The notes: generated by a model from the sequence alone, not told the origin. A stretch of 64,000 nucleotides of DNA from Aquimarina sp. U1-2 (GCF_017897595.1 NZ_JAGKIK010000007.1:172723-236722), one strand, 5' to 3'; counted from the first letter of the stretch, positions 1 to 9,868 are shown. A program made the numbers and translations.

Positions 1-288
1 GGAGTACCCGCCAAAAATATTAATGTAGCGTTAGTTGTACATGGTGACGCGATTACTGATATATTATCTAATAATCGATATCAGGAAAAATATGGTATTG
101 ATAATCCTAACGCTACACTAATTAACGCATTATCTGGTGCCGGAGTACAAGTCATTCTTTGTGGTCAAACTACGGCATATAGAGGTGTTTCAAAAAAGGA
201 TATCTTACCCGAAACACATATTGCGCTATCTGCTATGACAGCACTCGTACAATTACAAAACGGAAATTACCGACTTATTAATTTTTAA
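1..288 (+). CDS. DsrE family protein, C-terminal part (5' end outside window)
   Basis: Frame 1 is open from the window edge to a TAA at 286-288 and gives 95 residues. The fragment has the look of a DsrE/DsrF-like alpha/beta protein: a hydrophobic strand (NVALVVHGDAI), a second strand ending in a cysteine (GVQVILCGQT), and a closing helix (IALSAMTALVQLQ). The cysteine in VILCGQ is at the position where small DsrE proteins carry a conserved or sulfur-handling cysteine. The stop lies four bases before the next ATG, so it is probably co-transcribed with the amidohydrolase. The exact sulfur role is inference; the N-terminus is not visible. Confidence 0.7.
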   Translation, partial: GVPAKNINVALVVHGDAITDILSNNRYQEKYGIDNPNATLINALSGAGVQVILCGQTTAYRGVSKKDILPETHIALSAMTALVQLQNGNYRLINF

Positions 289-292
289 TATC

Positions 293-1591
293 ATGAGTAT
301 ACAAACACAATCTACCTTATTGATCATTTGGCTTACTATTTTTACATCTACCATTCGTGCTCAAAAAATTGACCCTGATGTTGATGCAATGGCCAATAAA
401 TTGGAAAATAAAGTTATTGAATGGAGAAGAGATTTTCATCAAAATCCAGAACTTTCAAATAGAGAATTTAAAACTGCAAAAAAAATTGCAGAGCACCTTA
501 AAGGTTTAGGTATTCAGGTTACTGAAAATGTTGCGAAAACCGGGGTAGTTGGTATTTTGAAAGGCGATAATCCTGGTAAAACCGTAGCCCTTAGAGCAGA
601 TATAGATGCATTACCTGTTACTGAAAGAGTCGATGTACCGTTTAAATCCACAGTAAAAACTACCTTTCTTGATACCGAAGTTGGAGTGAGTCATGCCTGC
701 GGTCACGATACACATACCGCTATTTTAATGGGAGTAGCAGAAATTCTCAGCAAATACAAAGAAAAAATAAAGGGTACGGTTAAATTTATATTTCAACCCG
801 CAGAAGAAGGACCCCCACCAGGTGAAGAAGGCGGCGCCAAACTGATGATTAAAGAAGGAGTCTTGAAAAACCCAGATGTAGATGCAATTTTTGGTTTGCA
901 TATCAACTCGGGTACCGATGTAGGAAAAATTCGCTATAAACCAGGAGGTACCATGGCGGCTGTAGAGCGTTTTGTTATTAATGTAAAAGGAAAGCAAACA
1001 CATGGGTCTGCCCCTTGGACTGGTGTGGATCCTATATTAATTTCTGCCAAAATAGTAGACGGTTTACAAACCATCATAAGTAGAGAATCTCCCCTGGTCA
1101 ACGAGGCTGCAGTAATTACAGTTGGTAAAATTACGAGTGGGGTGCGCTTTAATATCATTCCTGAAACTGCAGAACTTATAGGAACGGTGAGAACTCTGGA
1201 CCCCCAAATGCGTGAACTTATTATTCGAAGAATGAAAGAAATGGTACCGTCTATAGCAAAAACCTATGGCGGAGAAGCAACAATTGATTTTCAAAACAAT
1301 ACGTCGATTACCTACAACGATCCGGACTTGGTTAATATGATGTTACCAACCATCCAGAGAATTGCAGGTCCTGAAAATGTAATTTTATCAAAAGCCACTA
1401 CCGGCGGAGAGGATTTTTCATATTTTCAAGAAGTAGTGCCTGGATTTTACTTTTTTCTGGGAGGAAAAACCCCGGGAGCCCAGAATGCCGCTTCACATCA
1501 TACCCCAGATTTTTATATTGATGAAAGTGGTCTTAAACTTGGAGTAAAAGTCATGTCTCAACTTACGTTAGACTACCTCAACGCCCAATAG
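293..1591 (+). CDS. M20 family metallo-amidohydrolase, exported
   Basis: 432 residues beginning with a hydrophobic signal-like segment (residues 8-23, ending IRAQ). The M20D/hippurate-hydrolase metal-binding pattern is complete: ACGHDTH (C136, H138), PAEEG (E171/E172), GLHI (H203) and a late His in HHTPDFYIDE. Family members cleave N-acyl amino acids or similar amides with two metal ions; the substrate cannot be read from sequence. The signal peptide suggests a periplasmic enzyme. The start codon is four bases after the DsrE stop, and a glutamate-synthase-like gene follows 15 bases after its stop, so the three probably form one operon. Confidence 0.9.
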   Translation: MSIQTQSTLLIIWLTIFTSTIRAQKIDPDVDAMANKLENKVIEWRRDFHQNPELSNREFKTAKKIAEHLKGLGIQVTENVAKTGVVGILKGDNPGKTVALRADIDALPVTERVDVPFKSTVKTTFLDTEVGVSHACGHDTHTAILMGVAEILSKYKEKIKGTVKFIFQPAEEGPPPGEEGGAKLMIKEGVLKNPDVDAIFGLHINSGTDVGKIRYKPGGTMAAVERFVINVKGKQTHGSAPWTGVDPILISAKIVDGLQTIISRESPLVNEAAVITVGKITSGVRFNIIPETAELIGTVRTLDPQMRELIIRRMKEMVPSIAKTYGGEATIDFQNNTSITYNDPDLVNMMLPTIQRIAGPENVILSKATTGGEDFSYFQEVVPGFYFFLGGKTPGAQNAASHHTPDFYIDESGLKLGVKVMSQLTLDYLNAQ

Positions 1592-1606
1592 ATATCTCAA
1601 CTGTAT

Positions 1607-3166
1607 ATGCAAAGTATCTTCGACTTACTCAAATCAATACCCTGGTGGCTATGGATGATTATCTTTCTATTGCTAATAGCGATAAAAGATATTTTCTTTA
1701 ACAGAAAACATACGATCAATCATAACTATCCTATAATCGGTCATTTTAGATATATGCTTGAGAGTATCGGTCCAGAAATACGACAGTATTTTGTAGCCAA
1801 TAATCGAGAAGAACTCCCTTTTAATAGAATCGAGCGTAGTTGGGTATATGCATCCTCAAAAAACGAAAATAATTATGAAGGCTTTGGTACCGATAGAGAT
1901 ATCTATGAACACCAGCATATTTTTGTTAAAAATTGCATGATTCCCTTCAAAATAGAAAAAGATCATCCTAATAAAATGGACACCTCTTTTCTTCCTTGCG
2001 CAAAAGTCATGGGAGCTTATAATCAACGTAAAAAACCGTATCGCCCTGCATCAATTATCAATATATCTGCGATGAGCTATGGCTCTCTTTCTGCAAAAGC
2101 AGTCGAGGCTTTAAATATTGGGATTCAAAAGGCAAACGCTTTTCAAAATACTGGGGAGGGTGGTCTTTCACCCTATCACAGCAACGGAGGTGATGTTATT
2201 TTTCATTTTGGAACCGGATATTTTGGGGTTCGAGATGAACAAGGGAATTTTTCTATACAAAAAATGAAAGAGCTGGTACAAAAAAATCCGTTTATCAAAG
2301 CTATCGAAATCAAATTATCGCAAGGTGCCAAGCCCGGAAAAGGAGGGGTACTGCCCGGAGCGAAAATATCTCCTGAAATTGCAAAAATAAGAGGGGTTAC
2401 ACCTGGAAAAGATGTATTATCACCATCTTCGCATACCGCCTTTACTACGGTTCCTGAACTTTTACAATATATTGAAGACATTGCTGCGGCAACCGGATTA
2501 CCTGTTGGTATTAAAGCTGCTATTGGTAAAACAGAACAATGGGAAGCGCTTGCTGATCTTATGGTGAAAACAGATCGCGGACCAGATTTTATTACTATTG
2601 ACGGTGGCGAAGGCGGAACCGGAGCCGCTCCGCCAAGCTTTGCCGATCACGTTTCATTGCCTTGGGTGTATGGATTTACTGCGATCTACAAAATATTTCA
2701 ACGTCACAAATTAACCGACAGAGTAGTTTTTATAGGAAGTGGAAAGCTGGGTTTCCCTGCCAAAGCAGCTATGGCATTTGCCATGGGAGTTGATTGTATC
2801 AATGTAGCACGCGAAGCCATGATGAGTATAGGTTGCATACAAGCGCAGGTATGTCATACCAATCGTTGTCCTAGCGGAATTGCTACCCAAAGCACATGGC
2901 TTCAAAACGGTATTAATGTACCGTTAAAATCGGATCGGCTGGCACAATATTTTAAAACATTTCGAAAAGAATTTATAGAAATTACGCATGCTTCGGGATA
3001 CGAACATCCGTGTCAGTTTACAATGAAGGATATCGAATTGAACGTTGATGATGGGGAGCTGACCAGAACCTTAGAAGACTCATTTAAATATGCAAAAGAT
3101 CCTGTTGAATTTTCAAGTAGTAAAGATTTAAAACAATGCATGTACCTTGGAGGATCCTACTCATAA
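1607..3166 (+). CDS. FMN-binding glutamate synthase family protein, membrane anchored
   Basis: 519 residues. Residues 11-31 form one transmembrane segment (IPWWLWMIIF...), followed by a domain like the FMN-binding synthase part of GltB: GEGGLSPYH (183-191), SQGAKPGKGG (238-247), DGGEGGTGAAPPSFADH (332-348). Three cysteines at 410, 416 and 421 (CIQAQVCHTNRC) match the 3Fe-4S cluster loop of glutamate synthases. There is no glutaminase domain, so it is one of the stand-alone homologues whose real substrate is not established. It lies downstream of the M20 amidohydrolase and 30 bases upstream of a small membrane protein gene. Confidence 0.85.
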   Translation: MQSIFDLLKSIPWWLWMIIFLLLIAIKDIFFNRKHTINHNYPIIGHFRYMLESIGPEIRQYFVANNREELPFNRIERSWVYASSKNENNYEGFGTDRDIYEHQHIFVKNCMIPFKIEKDHPNKMDTSFLPCAKVMGAYNQRKKPYRPASIINISAMSYGSLSAKAVEALNIGIQKANAFQNTGEGGLSPYHSNGGDVIFHFGTGYFGVRDEQGNFSIQKMKELVQKNPFIKAIEIKLSQGAKPGKGGVLPGAKISPEIAKIRGVTPGKDVLSPSSHTAFTTVPELLQYIEDIAAATGLPVGIKAAIGKTEQWEALADLMVKTDRGPDFITIDGGEGGTGAAPPSFADHVSLPWVYGFTAIYKIFQRHKLTDRVVFIGSGKLGFPAKAAMAFAMGVDCINVAREAMMSIGCIQAQVCHTNRCPSGIATQSTWLQNGINVPLKSDRLAQYFKTFRKEFIEITHASGYEHPCQFTMKDIELNVDDGELTRTLEDSFKYAKDPVEFSSSKDLKQCMYLGGSYS

Positions 3167-3196
3167 TACACACAAATTAATTTTCAAAAAACTACC

Positions 3197-3715
3197 ATGA
3201 CTATAGAAATCATACCCTTACTTATTTCATTAATTCCAACAACGCTGGTAACCGTACTGGCTATTTATTTTTTTAAACAACATACCAACAATGAAGAAAG
3301 GCGTCGCAGGTTTCTTTTACATCGGGAACATCAAAAGCAAGCATTTCCGTTGCGATTACAAGCGTATGAACGTATGGCACTATTCTTAGAAAGGATTGCC
3401 CCTGGCAAATTGTTATTTCGAATGACGCCAGTAGATAATGACAAAAAAGGATATGAGGCATTACTTGTGAATACGATAGATCAAGAATTTGAACATAATC
3501 TTACGCAACAAATTTATGTATCTGACGAATGCTGGAATACGATTATTGCTGCAAAAAACGCTACTATTGCCTTAGTTCGAAAAATCACACTTAAAGAAGA
3601 TGTAAATTCTGCCGATCAAATGAGAGAAGCCATTTTGACTTATCTTGTAGAAAACGGAGCTCCAAGTGAAGCTGCACTTTTAAAAGTTAAAGAAGAGGTT
3701 GGTAATTTATTATGA
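3197..3715 (+). CDS. small membrane-anchored conserved protein (DUF7935-like)
   Basis: 172 residues with an N-terminal transmembrane helix (about 5-26) followed by a very basic stretch (NNEERRRRFLLHREHQKQ), then a mostly helical cytoplasmic region. The sequence AFPLRLQAYERMALFLERI is typical of a conserved flavobacterial family without known function that I recall as DUF7935. Last gene of the amidohydrolase/glutamate-synthase-like operon; its stop is five bases before an inverted-repeat element that probably ends the transcript. No catalytic motif is visible. Confidence 0.7.
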   Translation: MTIEIIPLLISLIPTTLVTVLAIYFFKQHTNNEERRRRFLLHREHQKQAFPLRLQAYERMALFLERIAPGKLLFRMTPVDNDKKGYEALLVNTIDQEFEHNLTQQIYVSDECWNTIIAAKNATIALVRKITLKEDVNSADQMREAILTYLVENGAPSEAALLKVKEEVGNLL

Positions 3716-3719
3716 TTTT

Positions 3720-3890
3720 AACCCGGATTATGCAATAGAACTTCGTAATGAGAGTTGAAAGCCCAATAAAATCAAGGCTTTTATTGATTTTAGCATAGCA
3801 TCGTTTTGGTTAAATCAAAAAAGGCAGCTCTGCAATTGATTTTGAAGGGATTTCAGCTCGGAATAGATTTTCTATTGCATAATCCGGGTT
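3720..3890. mobile_element. MITE-like element with 21-bp perfect terminal inverted repeats
   Basis: Positions 3720-3740 (AACCCGGATTATGCAATAGA plus A) are repeated exactly in inverted orientation at 3870-3890. The 171-bp element has no ORF. It fills most of the gap between two convergent genes and could also terminate transcription. No clear target-site duplication is seen in the flanks. Its ends resemble the AACCCG-type ends at 11.0 and 26.5 kb. Confidence 0.65.
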
Positions 3891-3906
3891 TAATGATATA
3901 GCATGA

Positions 3907-4830
3907 TCATCCGGCCATATCAATATCCTTCAATTTATTATCTTCGGCATGTCTGGCCTTTTCAGCAGCGTATTCGTAACCTTGGCGCCACCAATTACCC
4001 ATTAATTTTTTGTTAAAGATTAAAGAATTCTCTGTAAGTTTAGACGGTGTATAATATAAATTGAGTGGTACATCTTTATTGATAGCCGCTAATTTACCAA
4101 CAATTGTATCATGACCTTCTACCTGATCGAGCATATAACTAAATAAATTTACCATTAAAGAGAATGGGTTTTTGCCTAGTATTTTGTTATGTTCCATATT
4201 TTCAGACTCTAATATAATAGCATCGACCTCGGTTGCTCCTCTTCGTATCGCCTCTCTAATAGGTACCATACATCCAAATCCACCGTCGGCATACTCACAT
4301 CCATTTTTGGTGGCCAAACTCATAAAAGGCACATAATTACAAGATATCCAAATCCAATCACAAAAATCTTCATAAGAAAAATCATTAATCGATTTGTATT
4401 CGGTTCTATTTTTGGTAAGATTAGAAACAGTGACTACTACGTCTTTGGCTGTTTTTCGGATCAAGCGGAATTCGGCTTCAGATAAATTTCTTCTAATAGC
4501 CCGTCTCAAATTTTTACTTTCGCCAAATGTGCGTTTCCTTTTCATAAACTGCCATAGTGATGAAAAAAAGTTCACCGATACAAATTCTCGATTCCCCTTT
4601 TTTCGAACAATAAAAGGATTTACGTTAAAAATAGTATGTTGATTTACATTGGTATAGATGTCGTACATACGACTAATATTTCCTAATGCCAGTTGGGGAA
4701 TCAGGAGGCTTCCCGTTGATGTTCCCAGAAAAAGATCGTATTTTTTACCTTGTTCTTCTATTAAATATTGAGCCACTCCTCCTGCATAAGCACCTTTACT
4801 GCCGCCTCCAGAAATTACCAATGCACGCAT
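3907..4830 (-). CDS. patatin-like phospholipase family protein
   Basis: 307 residues. The oxyanion loop GGGSKGAYAGG (8-18), nucleophile elbow GTSTG (S38) and DGG (D182) give the complete Ser-Asp dyad of patatin-like phospholipases, which release fatty acids from (phospho)lipids. No signal peptide or transmembrane segment, so probably cytosolic or membrane-associated from inside. It follows the M1 aminopeptidase gene by nine bases and should share its transcript. Confidence 0.9.
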   Translation of the reverse strand: MRALVISGGGSKGAYAGGVAQYLIEEQGKKYDLFLGTSTGSLLIPQLALGNISRMYDIYTNVNQHTIFNVNPFIVRKKGNREFVSVNFFSSLWQFMKRKRTFGESKNLRRAIRRNLSEAEFRLIRKTAKDVVVTVSNLTKNRTEYKSINDFSYEDFCDWIWISCNYVPFMSLATKNGCEYADGGFGCMVPIREAIRRGATEVDAIILESENMEHNKILGKNPFSLMVNLFSYMLDQVEGHDTIVGKLAAINKDVPLNLYYTPSKLTENSLIFNKKLMGNWWRQGYEYAAEKARHAEDNKLKDIDMAG

Positions 4831-4839
4831 ATCATATGG

Positions 4840-6924
4840 TTATGGGGTTAGTTTATTTCGTAAAAATTCTTGTTGATTCCTTGATAAATCATCTTTTAAA
4901 ACTACATATTTCTTTTTATATTTTTCATCTTTTAGCAATTTATCAAGAATTTTCCTGCAAGCATTTCGAAATCGCCAATTGTAGTGTGTTGCGCCATCTA
5001 CTAAATGAAGTAAGGTCGTATCAGAAAAAGCCTGTAAACTTTCGAGGTAAGAGAAAGCATGTTCACGAGCGCTAAAATGATATGTAGGCGCTGTATATCC
5101 AGCGAGTTCGTTATAAAATTTTTGATGCTGATCTGTTTGATAATTTGGAGTACTTAACGCCAATACCAGCCAAAGTATACGAACATTCTTATTTCTAAAA
5201 CCGATACTATTTTTGGTAGTTTCTAAATATTCTTCTCGTTTTTCAGGAAAATTAGCCCACAAATGATACAATGCAGGCTCGATCGTAGCGTATGAAGGAT
5301 CCTTTAACAAGGTCTCGTATACTTTTTGCAAGTCCTTTGGTATCGTGCTCAATGTATTGGCAATAGCCTGCCGGATAAAAATATTATCTGTTGCAAAAGC
5401 TTTTTCATAAAGAGCAATAGCTTCTGGACCGGTTTCTCCGGCTAATTGATAAATAACTTCTTGACCAAGATATTCGTTAACCGGCGGTTTAAGGGTGTTT
5501 GAAAGTGCTCCCCATTTCCCTGCCATAGGTTGTGTGCGTTCTTGTGCCAGATTAAGGTAGTCTTTGATAAAAGTAGCCTGTGTTAATAACGCCAGAGCCT
5601 CTTTTGATGGAAACATTACATTTTCTAACCATAACTTTTTGAAATTACTCAAATCCTGACCACTTACCTCTGCAGCGATATTTATGAAATCATTAGTTGT
5701 AACATTTTGAAATTTGTAGCTTTCGAGATAGTTATGAATGGTAATTTTAAAACTGGTATCTCCTATCAAATCTCTTAATGCATACAATGCCCAGGCCCCT
5801 CTTTGATAAAAGGTTAACGAACTCGCTGTGGGATCTAAAAGTGCAGTAGCATTCTTCGTTTTTGAAAGTGCTGTAAGTTGTTCTGCACTCTCATAGTATT
5901 TGAATAAGAAATAATCCTCTCCAAATATTTCTCGTTCTGCCAGTAATGCATAATACGTAGCGAAACCTTCTTGTAACCAATGATGTTTTCCTTCTGTTTC
6001 GGTGACTAGATTTCCAAACCATTGATGTGCCAATTCATGAGCATTCACATTGATATAATTTCTATCGACAAAGGCTTGCTCATCGATTAGGAAGGCATCA
6101 GAAAAAATGGTAGTCCCTGTATTCTCCATGCCTGCATACAAAAAGTCTTTCACAGGGACTTGCTTATAATTTTGCCAGGGATATGCAAATCCTATTTCCT
6201 TTTCTAGGTAATCGAAGATCCGCTTACTATGCCTGTACGTAGATTCAAATTTGTTTTTTTCTTCAGGATAATAGTACAAGAGTAGAGGCGTCCCATTTGT
6301 AGAAGTCTCAATAACTTTTTCGTATTTACCAATTACTAATGCTATCAAATAACTACTCATAGGGTCTTTCATATCATACACCCATCGTTGTATGGAATCG
6401 TTAACCGAGGTGGTTTTTTGAAGCTTTCCATTCGCTATAACTTCGTACCCTTTGTAATAATCTATAGTAAGATCAAACTCAACTTTCTCGTTCATATCAT
6501 CAAAACTTGGTAACCAGTTCGAGGTATACTTGCCCTGCCCTTGCGTCCATATCTGATCATTTCCCCAATAATCCTCGAGAAAATACAAAGCCTTTGTAGG
6601 AGTTGCTGTAAATTGGATATCGATAATGTGATCTGTACCTGCTGTAAACGTTGATGGGATAGTAATCTTTTTACTGTCGTACTCGTATTTAACGTTCTGG
6701 TCATTTAAAAGTACCTCTTCAATAGACATGTTTTGTGCGTCGATATAGACAGATTTTGATTCTTTCAAAACCTTGAAAGCATACTTCACCCCTCCTATTA
6801 CTTTCTTCGTCTTCGCATCAATAGTAACCTCAACTTGTCCTTTTAAAAAATCAAAATTTTCTATTTGCTGGGCGATACTTCCAAAGGAAATACACCATAA
6901 AAAAACATACAAAATACTTCTCAT
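4840..6924 (-). CDS. M1 family metallopeptidase, secreted
   Basis: 694 residues with a signal peptide (MRSILYVFLWCISFGSIAQQ). GMEN at 265-268 is the aminopeptidase exopeptidase motif; HELAH at 296-300 with E319 (WLQEGFATYY) is the gluzincin zinc site. The C-terminal half is a long helical region with HEAT/ERAP-like character. It should remove N-terminal residues from peptides outside the inner membrane. First gene of a two-gene minus-strand operon with the patatin protein; its promoter lies in the short gap before recG. Confidence 0.9.
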   Translation of the reverse strand: MRSILYVFLWCISFGSIAQQIENFDFLKGQVEVTIDAKTKKVIGGVKYAFKVLKESKSVYIDAQNMSIEEVLLNDQNVKYEYDSKKITIPSTFTAGTDHIIDIQFTATPTKALYFLEDYWGNDQIWTQGQGKYTSNWLPSFDDMNEKVEFDLTIDYYKGYEVIANGKLQKTTSVNDSIQRWVYDMKDPMSSYLIALVIGKYEKVIETSTNGTPLLLYYYPEEKNKFESTYRHSKRIFDYLEKEIGFAYPWQNYKQVPVKDFLYAGMENTGTTIFSDAFLIDEQAFVDRNYINVNAHELAHQWFGNLVTETEGKHHWLQEGFATYYALLAEREIFGEDYFLFKYYESAEQLTALSKTKNATALLDPTASSLTFYQRGAWALYALRDLIGDTSFKITIHNYLESYKFQNVTTNDFINIAAEVSGQDLSNFKKLWLENVMFPSKEALALLTQATFIKDYLNLAQERTQPMAGKWGALSNTLKPPVNEYLGQEVIYQLAGETGPEAIALYEKAFATDNIFIRQAIANTLSTIPKDLQKVYETLLKDPSYATIEPALYHLWANFPEKREEYLETTKNSIGFRNKNVRILWLVLALSTPNYQTDQHQKFYNELAGYTAPTYHFSAREHAFSYLESLQAFSDTTLLHLVDGATHYNWRFRNACRKILDKLLKDEKYKKKYVVLKDDLSRNQQEFLRNKLTP

Positions 6925-7026
6925 AGTATAATTTGATCAAATGTTCTGCCAAAATAACGAATTTAGCATGTTAATGTGGCAAATTTATGGTTGAACTATT
7001 TTCTAATTAATGCTATATTCGTCTTA

Positions 7027-9129
7027 ATGAATCCGAATATTCTACAGACACCCATTGATTATCTAAAAGGCGTAGGACCTGCCCGGGCAGATGTTCTACG
7101 ATCAGAATTAGGAATCCATACCTATCAGGATTTGATACATCTTTTTCCGAACAGATATCTGGATAAAACACAATATTATAAGATTAATCAATTACAACGC
7201 ACCTCTGCCGAGGTTCAAATCGTAGGCAAAATTATTAATATCAAAACTGTAGCGCAAAAACGAGGAAAACGTCTCGTTGCCAAATTCATTGACAATACAG
7301 GGGAAATGGAATTGGTCTGGTTTAGAGGGCACAAATGGATACGCGAAAACTTAAAGCTCAATACTCCATATGTTATCTTCGGAAAAACAAAATATTACAA
7401 TGGGTATAGCATGCCGCATCCTGAAATGGAATTGCTTGAAGAGCATGAAAAAAATCTACGAACAGCCATGCAACCCATATACCCTTCTACAGAGAAGCTT
7501 TCTAACAAAGGAGTTACTAATCGAGCGGTCATAAAAATGATGCAACAATTATTTATGGAGACAAAAGTTCGGTTTTATGATACCCTTGCCGAAGATATCG
7601 TTTCTGAATTGAAATTAATTTCAAAAAGTGAGGCCATTTTTAATATTCACTTTCCTAAAAGCCAGGAACTTTTGGCCAAAGCACAGTACCGTCTTAAATT
7701 TGAAGAACTATTTTATATACAGCTACAACTGATTACAAAAAAAATACTACGAAAACAAAAAATTAAAGGTTTTCCATTCACTGAAGTCGGAACCTATTTT
7801 AACTCTTTTTATCAGAACCATTTGCCATTTGATTTGACCAATGCTCAAAAAAAGGTTATTAAAGAGATTAGAAATGACATAGGCAGTAGTGCTCAAATGA
7901 ACAGATTATTGCAAGGTGATGTAGGTTCGGGCAAGACCATTGTAGGTTTGATGACCATGCTTCTTGCCATCGATAATGGTTTTCAGGCTTGTTTAATGGC
8001 GCCTACTGCTATTTTGGCCAATCAACATTATAAGGGAATACTAGAATTAACTAAAGATTTGAAAATAAACGTAAAATTGCTCATGGGCAGTTCTACGACA
8101 AAAGAACGTCGACTCATTCATGAAGAGTTAGAGAATGGATCGTTACATATACTCATCGGCACACATGCAGTTTTAGAAGATAAGGTAAAATTTCATAATT
8201 TGGGACTTGCTATCATAGACGAACAGCATCGATTTGGTGTAGCACAACGATCAAAGTTATGGCATAAAAACAGGTATCCACCACATATTTTAGTGATGAC
8301 AGCAACCCCTATTCCCAGAACTTTGGCAATGAGTTTGTACGGAGATCTCGATATTTCTGTAATCGATGAGTTACCGCCCGGAAGAAAATCAATTAAAACC
8401 GTACATCGATATGATAGCAATCGCCTTCAGGTTTTTAAATTTATAGCCGATGAAATCAAAAAAGGGAGACAAATTTATATGGTTTATCCGCTAATCGAAG
8501 AATCTGAAGCTCTGGATTACAAAGATTTGATGGATGGGTATGAAAGTGTTGCGCGGTCGTTTCCTGCGCCAGAGTATCAAATATCAATTGTACATGGTAA
8601 AATGAAACCCGCAGCAAAAGATTATGAGATGGAGCGCTTTGTAAAAGGCGAAACGCAAATCATGGTGGCCACTACTGTGATTGAAGTTGGAGTTAATGTA
8701 CCCAATGCCAGTGTCATGATTATCGAAAGTGCCGAGCGATTTGGGCTATCACAGTTGCATCAACTTCGTGGTCGTGTAGGGCGAGGAGCCAAGCAAAGTT
8801 ATTGTATTTTGATGACTGGTCATAAATTATCGTCAGACAGTAAAACCAGATTAGAAACCATGGTGCGCACCAATGACGGTTTTGATATTGCCGAGGTTGA
8901 TTTAAAATTGCGAGGGCCCGGAGATATTATGGGAACTCAACAGAGCGGTGTTCTAAATTTGAAAATTGCCGATATTGTTAGAGATAATGATATTCTAAAA
9001 ACAGCGCGATACTATGCTATGAAAGTTTTAAATGAAGATCCTACGTTGTCTTTAGAAAAAAATAAAGTCTTGAATTACACCTATCAACAAATGGCGAAAT
9101 ATAAAAATATATGGAATTATATCAGCTGA
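7027..9129 (+). CDS. recG: ATP-dependent DNA helicase RecG
   Basis: 700 residues from the ATG at 7027. An in-frame ATG at 6976 would add 17 residues that do not look like RecG, so 7027 (MNPNILQTPIDYLKGVGPAR) is preferred. N-terminal helix-hairpin-helix and OB wedge domain, Walker A QGDVGSGKT (about residue 296), DEAH-type box IIDEQHRFG (about 397), SAT-like TATPIPRT, and the C-terminal helicase half with QLRGRVGRG. RecG drives regression and branch migration of stalled forks and Holliday junctions. It is divergent from the M1 peptidase gene. Confidence 0.95.
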   Translation: MNPNILQTPIDYLKGVGPARADVLRSELGIHTYQDLIHLFPNRYLDKTQYYKINQLQRTSAEVQIVGKIINIKTVAQKRGKRLVAKFIDNTGEMELVWFRGHKWIRENLKLNTPYVIFGKTKYYNGYSMPHPEMELLEEHEKNLRTAMQPIYPSTEKLSNKGVTNRAVIKMMQQLFMETKVRFYDTLAEDIVSELKLISKSEAIFNIHFPKSQELLAKAQYRLKFEELFYIQLQLITKKILRKQKIKGFPFTEVGTYFNSFYQNHLPFDLTNAQKKVIKEIRNDIGSSAQMNRLLQGDVGSGKTIVGLMTMLLAIDNGFQACLMAPTAILANQHYKGILELTKDLKINVKLLMGSSTTKERRLIHEELENGSLHILIGTHAVLEDKVKFHNLGLAIIDEQHRFGVAQRSKLWHKNRYPPHILVMTATPIPRTLAMSLYGDLDISVIDELPPGRKSIKTVHRYDSNRLQVFKFIADEIKKGRQIYMVYPLIEESEALDYKDLMDGYESVARSFPAPEYQISIVHGKMKPAAKDYEMERFVKGETQIMVATTVIEVGVNVPNASVMIIESAERFGLSQLHQLRGRVGRGAKQSYCILMTGHKLSSDSKTRLETMVRTNDGFDIAEVDLKLRGPGDIMGTQQSGVLNLKIADIVRDNDILKTARYYAMKVLNEDPTLSLEKNKVLNYTYQQMAKYKNIWNYIS

Positions 9130-9239
9130 TCTATCATAAGTCGTTCAGTGATTCGTTATTAATTTAACTGGCTTGCACTTTTTCTATTTGCTAAAAAATA
9201 CTTTTTTGCACTTATGTTTTTATAATTAGCGTATTATGA

Positions 9240-9345
9240 AACCCTCATAGAGGGATTGGATATGGCAAGGTAATCGCCTCTACAAAAGGACATGAATTAA
9301 AGATGGAATCGTAAGTCCAAGGAAATATCAATGAATTTTATACAA
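9240..9345 (+). ncRNA. possible structured RNA between recG and a secreted-protein gene
   Basis: A comparatively G/C-rich island in an AT-rich gap. A short hairpin CCCTC-ATA-GAGGG is at 9242-9254; weaker pairings are GGC/GCC (9264-9266 with 9276-9278) and GGAC/GTCC (9288-9291 with 9315-9318). Every ATG in it runs into a stop within a few codons, so it is not a short gene. It does not match a riboswitch class I can name. The evidence is compositional and weak. Confidence 0.25.
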
Positions 9346-9409
9346 AGTATTGATAATCAATTTTTAAATTAGTTTTATTTGTATGAGATAATTACTAAAA
9401 TTCAAACGT

Positions 9410-9868
9410 ATGAAAATAACAATTTTACTAAGTATTACCTTATTTTTAAGTGCTAATCTACTTGTAGCACAGCATCTGGAAGAGCAAGAATGGGCTAAAC
9501 TTTCGGAATACATTGCATCTGGAAATATAAAAAAATTTGAAGACGACCTTGCCGCTAAAAACTTTACGAAAGCTGAAGATACAAACGGTAATTATACGTT
9601 TTATAACTGGAAGAATACAGAGCCGTTTTATTATGGCGTTCGGGTAAACAAAGCCTCTAAACAAGTGACCTATATGACAAATGATCAGCAGTATGTTTTA
9701 AAATTGTTATCTCGTTTTCTGTCTGAATATACATTGATCAATTCTGATCAAAAAGACACGACATCTAGAACTCATATTTTTCAATCTTCTGAAAATACTA
9801 TTGCCATAAAACTTGATTTGTCTACCAATAAAGGAACACACTTGCTTTTTGCCAAGACAAAATCTTGA
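9410..9868 (+). CDS. small secreted protein of unknown function
   Basis: 152 residues with a clear signal peptide (MKITILLSITLFLSANLLVAQ). The mature part is a small alpha/beta protein with no catalytic motif or cysteines; the content is reminiscent of small NTF2-like or DUF4783-type secreted proteins, but I cannot assign a family. The gap upstream (9130-9409) contains a possibly structured RNA. The next plus-strand gene starts 45 bases on. Confidence 0.65.
   Translation: MKITILLSITLFLSANLLVAQHLEEQEWAKLSEYIASGNIKKFEDDLAAKNFTKAEDTNGNYTFYNWKNTEPFYYGVRVNKASKQVTYMTNDQQYVLKLLSRFLSEYTLINSDQKDTTSRTHIFQSSENTIAIKLDLSTNKGTHLLFAKTKS

Noticed and set aside
6976..7026. Longer recG start at 6976
   Set aside because: The extra 17 residues do not resemble RecG, and family length fits ATG 7027.
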